Part shown: in pieces, positions 33,455-41,134 of the stretch
Layout: every line of letters starts with the position of its first letter
How positions within the stretch are numbered: the stretch's first letter is position 1
Assembly (NCBI GenBank): GCA_002812745.2
Contig: NCSJ02000361.1
Coordinates: forward strand, 1 to 41,134
Direction of reading: 5' to 3'
DNA: 41,134 nucleotides
Source: Scytalidium lignicola
Lineage: Eukaryota; Ascomycota; Leotiomycetes
Notes under the pieces: model-generated
The model's input: the letters and a program-made list of their open reading frames with translations, nothing else
Told to the model about the DNA's origin: nothing
Databases searched by the model: none
Translations under genes and position numbers: made by a program

Positions 33455-35928
33455 CTACCAACTGTGTGATAACTTTTGGCCCAGACCTTCGATCGCCCAC
33501 AACTTTGCAACCGCGCATTCAATGTCGATATAAAATAGATCGTTGGATAGTTAATTGCTATCGATAGATCTACCCGGATTTGTAGAAATCTCTTGACCCA
33601 GGTGCACAATGTCCGTCCAAAAAGTCCGAAATCGCCGGTTTCGGCTTCGCAGCCGTGCGACACCACCAGTTCATCTCCGATCGCGATGAGATTTACATCA
33701 TTCAAAAACGTTCTCAAAACTGAACAGCTGACCCATATAATATTTCATGCCAATCGCAAAGCTGAAAGCACCAGAGCTGTCCAAAGCTGATGAGTTCCGA
33801 ACAGCGCTCGCTTGGCATGCCCGATCAGGCTAGAGTTTGAGTATTAGGTAATGCGCCGTTAAGAGTTATTTGGGGTTTTCTGTCTTTGAGTTGTTTTGCC
33901 TTTTTCTTTTTTTTATCGTTTATTATTGATTCTTTTGCCATTGGCAGGATCATGGAATATTAGTGTAGAACACCGTGTAGTGTAGCTCGAGCAGTCTTTA
34001 CAGGCGCCCGATATGGAATAGCCGAATAGAAACAATGATTTAAAAAAAAATGAAAATGAAAATCTCCGTAGATCCCCCGCTATCCCAGTGCTAGGCAGAA
34101 TGTCCGTCTTTCTGTATAACTTTTTCTTTTCTTTTCTTATATTTTTACTTTTGCAATGTTGGCTTTGAAATGTATTGTTGTCCAGAAAATTGCCAATCAT
34201 GGTTTGCAGCATGCAGAGCGGCACGGCCCAGATCTAGTTCCGAGAGATCAGCAGGCCACAGGATAATGTTCCGAACGCCATTTCCTCGTCATCCAACTAC
34301 AGCTTAAATCTGCCACTGATACCTGCAACCATTGACTCGAACTACTGGTTCAGCTGTAGCTTGGGTATACCCTGAAAGGCATGACTTATCAAGAATTAAT
34401 TATCACCTTCTTGTAGTACAAGGAGCAATGGTTCCAGCTAACTTCACGAATGGGCGGCAAACGTCAACGTCCACTTGGGGATTCTTCTTGTTACCATAGC
34501 AAAATTAGTGACTCGATTTTATTAGGTCTAAGAAGTCTACAGGTCTTGGAACCGGACTTGCTATATTTAACACAGAGATTTTAATACGTAAGATTTTTCC
34601 TCCATTCCCTTTGATATTGTTGCTGTTTTGCCCGATATTAGACAGGTTAATAAAAATTGGTACATATCCCAGACATAGAATTTACATTGATCTACATAAG
34701 TTTTCAATCTTTCATTGGCTGCTACTGATATTGTGTGTATGCCCTAAAGTCGATGAATAACACAGCTGATCCTCACTTAACATGAGATCCATCTGCAGAG
34801 AACTTTGAATTCTGTTTCTTCTGCGTATCATCTCCCAATTTTCAACAACCATGGTATTCTCACATACGTCTTCTTTGTATTCTCTTCAACTCACACTTTT
34901 GCTGGCCTCTTTCGAGTCTTATTCTGAAACTTGCATCGATGTTTGAATTTGCATCTCTCTCATATGCAGAACCCTGCACGAGTCTCTTCTCCTCGACTTT
35001 TATAGCCTCGAAGTTCTGTCTGGTGCTCACGACAGCCTCTCAACTGAGAGTTAGTCTCACCAACCATCTACATCTATGAAGGCTTGTTAGTATCATGATA
35101 CAATTCCTTATATACTGACTAGAAACAAAATATACCTTGTACTATGAAGCACAACCCCCGCTCGAATTTTATGCTGTATTGAGAAGCAAAATTGATTATA
35201 TGCCTGGCAATACTAAGACTTGTTCTGAGATTTCTGTCCTCCAATGATAGACATAACAATGTGGGATTAAACCCTGACTCTGACTTCCCATCCACCTTTG
35301 GTTACATGGATAGAACATCCAGAGTAATAGAATTATTACTCTCATGTAGAATTTAGGCTGGGGTTGAGCAACATCAAGTTCCTTTTGCCTGTCTCAACGA
35401 CAGCTCTAAGCAATGCAGCAAAGTGGTACTAACAGCACCCACCAACTAGCAAGAACCCTGCATACCTGATGGTCGTCACAAATATCTTCTTACCGAATGT
35501 GAATCAGGCATATGAATCCCGAATGGACGACGTAACCCTGAGGGCTGGGGATGTAACCAGATATGCAAGATGACATTGACTGGGTTTCAAGTTCCAGATC
35601 TGTATATTGGCTTCATACCGAGAGTAATAACTTCTGCATATTGAATAAGGCAAGCTACATTATACATGAGAATGATTGGAAGATCAAGCTGCTTTGACTT
35701 ATGGGATCATACCTAAGAAGACAGCGCTGTCTTCACTGCTCTGTTCAGATTTGATCGACCAAAGGAATACAATTCCAAGGGAATGAGGGAGAAGAGAATA
35801 ATGTAAATATAAATACCATATTCTCAACACAACTAGCTCTACTGCCATTAGAATCATCGGCTTCTCATTTGCTTGCATACTATCTATCTCTTTGCTTTGC
35901 TTGTGGGCACAACTGTACCTTGCAAATA
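33455..35928. other. 2.5-kb region without a recognised gene
   Basis: AT-rich with pyrimidine-rich stretches at 34800-35050. A minus-strand open frame at 33289-33717 overlaps the 5' end of the kinase-like gene and has no recognisable content. I see no tRNA, intact transposon or splice-consistent gene. Confidence 0.45.
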
Positions 35929-37161
35929 ATGTCTACCTCTGATCTTGTTCTGAGTCATCTGGTGTCAGCTTGGGAGCAGGCACTGGCGGATCAAAGGCAG
36001 ATTTCGGAGGCTAATGAGGAGTCACTTGGTGAGGCCGAAGAGGAAGTCTATGCATCTCTCCGAGAGCTCGAGAATGAGTCGTCCCAGCCCTGCTCTGACA
36101 ACAAATCGAGCCATTATGCCAACAGGAACACTTCTGATGCCAATGTGGAACGACAGAAGAAGGCGACGAAGCCAGAAAAAAGGCAGAGGATGACATCCAG
36201 AAGCTTCGAGAAAAGGTCGTCACAAAAGAATCCAAGCAGAAGTTACGCTTTGCTCTCTTTCTACAAGAGCTGAGAAATGTTGCTGCCCCTTTTATTGCCC
36301 TTGTCAATGAAAGGCGTGAAGATGTTGATCATCATCATGAAAGACTTTACCTCGTTCAGCCTGACCCCGCCACTAAGAAATTTGTCGGTGACTTGCTTAA
36401 GTCTAATGACGAGATAGTCATTCACAATCTTGCACTGATGATTTCACATTATATTCGTTGGTATTTTCAATGCTTTGTGGCAGACTTCGGTGGTGCCAAC
36501 AGGCTACAATAAAATAGGGAAGGCGACTGGGGTAGCGCAGAGGTACAAGAGAAATGGGAAGAAAAGGTTTGTATTCACTTCCTCTCTCTAGCAAGAATCG
36601 ATGGAGCTAAACGACTCTTCAGTTGCCTGCTACTGAGATTGTCAAACTCTTTCTTGACAAGGAAGCCCAGAAAGGCCCAAAGTATATCGCTACTGCGGCC
36701 AAATATACTAAGACTGATTGGTATCATATCATGATCCTTTCTTCAAATCGCCTGACGTTTCTACCCCCGTATATCACCCCCTAGACGTTGGGGACTGGCA
36801 CGATTTACTGCAACACAGTGCAGAATTAGATAGACTTGCAAAAAAGACTACTAACCCTAAAGAGGTGGAAATTGTTACGGCAAAAATCAAGACCGAAAAA
36901 GATATCGATGAGATCTTTTCTTTCCTTGCTGGTAGTCACTGGGGCCTTGACTATAGCAAGGTGGAGGCAACATTGACTGCCCTAAATTCTCTTATAAAGG
37001 AGCATCAAAAGGCCATTCTAGCCTTTGTTGACAAGACTTGGAGTGAGTACTTCAACAAAGTAGAACCTATTATCCACACGATGATCGCATTGTTGTTGGT
37101 GTCAGACGCTCACGACGAGTATACCGATGAACAATTGGCCAAGTATCCTTTGCCTAACTGA
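35929..37161 (+). pseudogene. damaged coiled-coil protein gene of unknown family
   Basis: Starts MSTSDLVLSHLVSAWEQ at ATG 35929, then a Glu-rich coiled coil (EANEESLGEAEEEVYASLREL) and a second helical block (KKAEDDIQKLREKVVTKESK). Then come LFLQELRNVAAPFIALVNER and a C-terminal half read from exon 36623 on. Frame breaks: A6 at 36176-36181 needs one more A, a homopolymer that could be a read error. TAA at 36510-36512 interrupts a good frame. ATCAT is doubled in tandem at 36723-36732, shifting the frame by 5; removing one copy restores it. One 56-bp intron (36567-36622) fits. The C-terminal 147 residues are intact in frame. I do not recognise the family. Confidence 0.6.
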
Positions 37162-37915
37162 ATGTCTTTCTTTAAATAACAAACACAAGTCTCGATCGAG
37201 GCAATCAGGTGTATTAGCATCTTTTGATAGTTATTGAATTTAAAACTTTAGCTCCAGTAACATGTGTGTGTTTGAAATAATCATAAATCCAAAGAGAAGG
37301 AAGGTTGCCATTTGATAACTACCATTTTTAAACCGGAATTTATTTTAGCAATAAAAAGAAATGAGCGGTGAAAAAAAAAATCTCCGTATCTATTTTGTAT
37401 TCAGAATTAAATAGCCTGAAAATATTTCTATGAAGCATGGCATCATGCATATTCTTGTTGTTGATATTGCGACCTTCTTTTATCCAATAAACAACATGTC
37501 TACCAATTGACTGAAGCAAAAGCTTTTGTATAAACCATCTGCAAATATTTTGTTTCTGGGCTGTCTGATGTTTGCGATATTTTACTTTGTTTTTGCCCAC
37601 AAGATAGGTAATATGCAACCAAAGTATCAACAAAGTTCTTACAAACTTCGTTCCCAGAGTACTGTCAGAAGATTATGCAACATTCCGGAAAATATTGTAT
37701 AGCGAAAATACCAGATGATCACCGGCAGATCCTCAGATACGACTGTCTAGACGATTTTGTGTGTCTGTTTCCGACCAGATCCTTAAATACTGTACCAGAA
37801 CTTGCTCTATGCTACTATATTTATCTTCCCCACCCCATTTCGAAATTAAGATTTCCATTAATTCTCATATTTTTCATGGTATTATTCTTTTCCCATTCAT
37901 GCTGTAGGAGTCAAA
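37162..37915. other. promoter side of the deaminase-like gene
   Basis: AT-rich, with short spurious ORFs on both strands. A pyrimidine-rich stretch at about 37870-37900 precedes the start codon. No other gene is seen. Confidence 0.45.
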
Positions 37916-39854
37916 ATGACTACACTCAATATAACCGGTAACACATTAAACCGTTTTATTGAGACATCAGTGCTCCTTTTTATGCTTGATCCTGCACGTG
38001 GCGACCCTACCGTGGTATACAGCCTGGACCAAGAAGATATCCAGGAACCAAGGGAACGACTTTTAAAAAGAAAATTTTTGGACTCTATCGCGCTTATATG
38101 CTCTACGGCAAAGGAAAAGGGTTGCATCTCTGCCGCCTGCTTAGAGGAGTATCCTTCAGAGGAAACGATTCTCCGGATTTCTAGCAATGCCGGAGTCTCT
38201 GATAATACTGTGAACAGCCTCCGAGAGATTATTGAGATGTTGAGTTCCTTTGACAGTGGTAGTATATTGTCCATATTTACCAGGTCGAACTACACTAATG
38301 TGGTTCATTCCAGTAGGTGATCCCTTGGTCTTACGAAAGGAGATATTGCGGGAAATAATTAAACTCGACATGTCAAAGATTCAACATTATGTTAAAAATA
38401 TCATCCGTAATGCAAGCAGCGGTGGCCTTGCAGAACCAGTCCCAGTCGTTGAATCTCGAGTTACACAGGCTATATCTGATGGCCAGATAGTTCGGGAATT
38501 TTGTGAATGGTATCGACATATCTTTTCGATCCCAGGCTGGATGGCTGATGATCTGGCTTCAGACGCGTTATTCAACATCATAAATTGGGCAGAGAAAGGT
38601 AGGAGATATTATCCTGAGTTGATGGGAGTTGCTTTTCCCACTCCGGACGCTTCAATACCTGGATGGGTGGTAAGACTATTGAAACTTGGACGATACAGTG
38701 TAGCTGCTAGATCATTGGTGCAGCTGGCCATGGAGCAACATAGACTATTTGACTCCATAGTGATCGCACGAGTGCCTCCTCCAGAGATTAATGCATATCT
38801 NCCCCCCCCAAGGAAATGACGTTAGCATCCGTTTTAACTAGAATTGCGGACAACAGAGGAGAGCAACTGAAGCCCCAGCTCGCAAATTTATGGGCTGTAG
38901 AAGACATAGAGTCTGTATTTCGGAATAAATGCAATTTAGACTTAGTCGTCCACGCTGAGATGCAACTTGTCAGCTTTTACGATGACAATCCGGATTGTAA
39001 ACCTATATTTCGATTCATCGGGGTCAGTNAAAAAGTCGTGCTATCTATGCCATAATTTTCTAGACCATCATCCAGATGACTTTCGAGTTTCAAATTGTCA
39101 TCAAAAGCTGTATCCAACGTGGTGTCCACCACCAGCGTGTAAGGCTTATAAACAGCACAAGTTTATAACTAAAAATTTGATCAAGTTTTTGAGCATAGAG
39201 GCAAAGCAGCATTTACTAACCCGCCTGGGTGAACGGAGGCAGGTGCAGGCAGATTCAACAGTTGGTCATTCACTCGGTGGGTTGACAGGGACTAGAACAG
39301 TTGGTTCTATATCCACAGCCTTACCTCAACGATATTCTGTACTGCAAAACTCTTCTGCGGAAAATGGAAATAGAAATACAAGTATATCGGTTGTGAGAGA
39401 GGAAGAATCATCGGACTCTCAATCAAGCAGAATGGAAGCAACCCAATCTGTGAATCTCGGACCTCAAAGTACAGACAATGAAGCTTCACAAGAAGTGGCA
39501 GGACGACGGCCACCAACCCAGCTCGATGCCAGCAGGATGTCTGTAATGGTATTCCATTGTGTCCGAGAGAATAATCCGAACAAACAAGACATAGTTCGTA
39601 TCAGCGATATCCTAGATCATAAGACGAATTCCCCTTCGTGGACGCAGCTGATCACTCTTCTCGGGGCTGACGAGCCACTTGGAATTTCTTTCAAAGAAGG
39701 CATTGATTATTTGTTGATCAATAATACTATCCACGTGACTGGTGAAAGACAGTTGCATGCGTGCGTGCAATATTTGTGTAATTTAGAGGTGTTGAACGCG
39801 CAAGTTTCTGTACGCAGTCTTTCGGAACTATCTGCTGCAACCGAAATGGATTGA
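37916..39854 (+). CDS. deaminase-fold protein, OTT_1508-like type
   Basis: Predicted zinc-dependent nucleotide or nucleic-acid deaminase of a fungal family. Exons 37916-38258 and 38314-39854 (55-bp intron) encode about 626 residues after two base-call corrections. One is at the N plus C8 run at 38801-38809, where the frame requires seven pyrimidine C's. The other is at the N at 39029 before A5. The zinc motifs then line up: HAEMQL with His327 and Glu329, and VSKKSCYLCHNFL with Cys356 and Cys359. WCPPP and a basic KFITKNL segment follow. The N-terminal 320 residues are helical and unlike anything I know. The C-terminal 200 residues are Ser/Gln-rich and then folded. No signal peptide is seen. 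Substrate unknown. Without the corrections it would be mis-annotated as three or four short ORFs. Confidence 0.8.
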
Positions 39855-40963
39855 GGGTATGTAAACATTGAAATTGACAATTATTCTACTTGATATACTC
39901 CAGTGCGGAAGAAATTTTTATGTTGTTCTATGTTTCATGTTTTAAAAAGCAGGAGTATATTAGCGGTCTTGTTAATGGTTAAGTGGTAAGCATGGCTCTG
40001 TAGTGATTCAGCTACAACACCCTTGCAAATATCCCCTCTGGCCGCTGGCATTGCATTTTGTTGTGTTTTCACCATATTATTATACTAAAAACAGTTCATG
40101 AGAAGTTGGCCTTATTATACTATCCCACCCCCAAAAGATTCATACAACTTTATGCTCAAGCTTGACGATTTACCTGTTAACCTCTCTTTTAGGATAAGTC
40201 TTGTTAGAACCAATCTGGGACTTTTATAGAGCCAGTTTGTATATACTAGTAAAAACAATANTTTTTTTTAGCGTTAATCAATGATAAGATCTGAAACTAT
40301 AAATTAGAGAAGCCCTTCAAGAAGAGTATTCTTACTCTAAAGACTATAAAAGCAATAAGATGTTCTAGCATATACAAGTATGTTATTCTACTAAAGATCA
40401 ACTTGGAGTGTAACAGTAGTGTAGAAGATTTAACCTGTCTTAATAGCCTCATTAATTGTGTACGGCCTAGTTTGTATTTGTGCTTGATCCTAGTAAGAAG
40501 GGCACCAAGAGACCCGTGAAGTCCTTTGCTTATAATCTTCCCTTGCTAGTCTCTGTCGCTGAGAGATTTGCAGTTGATACAAAAGACGTGGATCTTTGCC
40601 TGGGTTTCAGAAACTTCCGCACATATCTTTGTTATCGCCAGTTGGTCAAGTTTCGTTTGTTTACGGGTTTGTTGTGTTAATCGTGAAGATAGTCGACAAT
40701 TAAAGTTTCCTTGTTCGGCAATTGTGGAAATTCTGTAGTCGGAAGAAGTTGTGATAGCAATAGAGACAACAGTTTGTTTTATAGCTTAATGGATGTTTTG
40801 GGAGGTTGTAATTCTGGCATTATACCACATGTATAAGCCAAAAGGACTGATGGGCCATTCCTGGTGTAATAATACTATCCAATGGCTTAAACATCCAGCT
40901 CGGCCAATGACGAAGAAGTGAGCCGGACAACACAAAGGTCACACAGTTGCATGCGACATGCGG
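39855..40963. other. 1.1-kb region without a recognised gene
   Basis: AT-rich; N at 40261 before a T run. A 66-codon GTG-started open frame at 40480-40680 is not credible. A stretch near 39975-40030 looked slightly tRNA-like but has no T-arm. No gene called. Confidence 0.45.
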
Positions 40964-41134
40964 TCAGTCATCATAAACAAATGGCTCCTCGCCTCTCTCT
41001 ATCCGCCACCGATTCGTGGCCTCTAAGGCCCCCAACAACCCTTTAAACAACCACCCCCATTTCCTCAGAAATCCCTCCGACATCTCCCATCCCGTGATAT
41101 CCCAGGGCGGCGACCAGGCAATGATGCCACGTCG
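40964..41134 (-). CDS. C-terminal end of a probable DUF3425/bZIP-type regulator, cut by the window edge
   Basis: Fifty-six residues are open from the right edge to the TGA at 40964-40966. The segment is rich in Trp and aromatics: IIAWSPPWDITGWEMSEGFL, then KWGWLFKG and ATNRWRIERGEEPF. The order W-x(3-4)-T/S-E-G-F-L-R-K-W-G-W-L and TNRWR-x2-RGEEP fits the C-terminus of fungal DUF3425 proteins, many of which carry a bZIP region further upstream; that part is not in the window. No opposite-strand frame is comparable. If it is such a factor it would be nuclear. This is a recollection-based match and moderately certain. Confidence 0.6.
   Translation of the reverse strand, partial: RRGIIAWSPPWDITGWEMSEGFLRKWGWLFKGLLGALEATNRWRIERGEEPFVYDD

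Noticed and set aside
33289..33717. Minus-strand 142-codon open frame at the 5' end of the kinase-like gene
   Set aside because: It is out of frame with the recognisable kinase-like N-terminus (coiled coil and WDDF motif), and no family match is seen.
37675..37941. 88-codon open frame overlapping the deaminase start
   Set aside because: Its low-complexity aromatic content is typical of AT-rich promoter DNA, and the deaminase frame begins at the ATG at 37916 in another frame.
39975..40030. tRNA-like stretch GGTTAAGTGGTAAGCATGG...
   Set aside because: Only a D-arm-like piece is visible; no T-arm or closing acceptor stem can be formed.
40480..40680. 66-codon open frame
   Set aside because: Starts with GTG, has no upstream exon and no recognised content.
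1..41134. CRISPR array, riboswitch or bacterial operon signals
   Set aside because: No regularly spaced direct repeats or bacterial features; the window is clearly fungal with spliceosomal introns.

Overview
The window is nuclear DNA of a filamentous ascomycete (Pezizomycotina). Genes are split by many short GT-AG introns (44-89 bp). Typical families of that group are present: a HET-domain protein, two fungus-type transcription factors, a LaeA-like methyltransferase, two MFS transporters, and a fungal kinase-like protein whose motifs recall repetitive families I associate with Leotiomycetes. I cannot fix the class or species from sequence alone. The assembly carries 14 single N bases. Nearly all sit beside homopolymer runs, and those in reading frames mostly behave as extra bases, so several broken genes are probably read artefacts.

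Layout, left to right. (1) 1-6.2 kb: a HET-domain gene (+, 5' end not resolved) converges on a C2H2 zinc-finger regulator (-). (2) 6.2-11.3 kb: a 159-bp inverted-repeat element, an OsmC/Ohr-type thiol peroxidase (-), a second MITE-like element, a small secreted protein with an internal stop, then about 2.3 kb of gene-free AT-rich DNA with palindromes. (3) 11.3-21.6 kb: a metabolic block with a 3-hydroxyisobutyrate-type dehydrogenase (-) divergent from a metallo-beta-lactamase-fold lactonase-like enzyme (+), an anion:cation symporter MFS permease (-), a LaeA-like methyltransferase (-) and a Zn2Cys6 regulator with a premature stop (-). (4) 21.9-30.9 kb: an unknown small protein (+), a sugar/quinate-type MFS transporter (+, frameshifted), a single-pass membrane protein with a Cys-rich apple-like ectodomain (+), a class I methyltransferase (-) and the spliceosomal SmF protein (-). 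(5) 31.2-41.1 kb: an accessory stretch with a decayed kinase-like gene (-), a damaged coiled-coil gene (+), a deaminase-fold gene of the OTT_1508-like type (+), and the 3' end of a probable DUF3425-type regulator leaving the right edge (-).

How the genes may work together. The lactonase-like enzyme, the beta-hydroxyacid dehydrogenase and the organic-anion permease make chemical sense as a small catabolic cluster (import, ring opening, oxidation). The shared divergent promoter and the permease promoter both carry several GCGGGG(G)AA(A) sites that fit the CreA/Mig1 consensus. This is inference; no substrate can be named. The most unusual gene is the stand-alone deaminase-fold protein near the right end, whose HAE and CxxC zinc motifs appear only when two homopolymer/N errors are allowed for.
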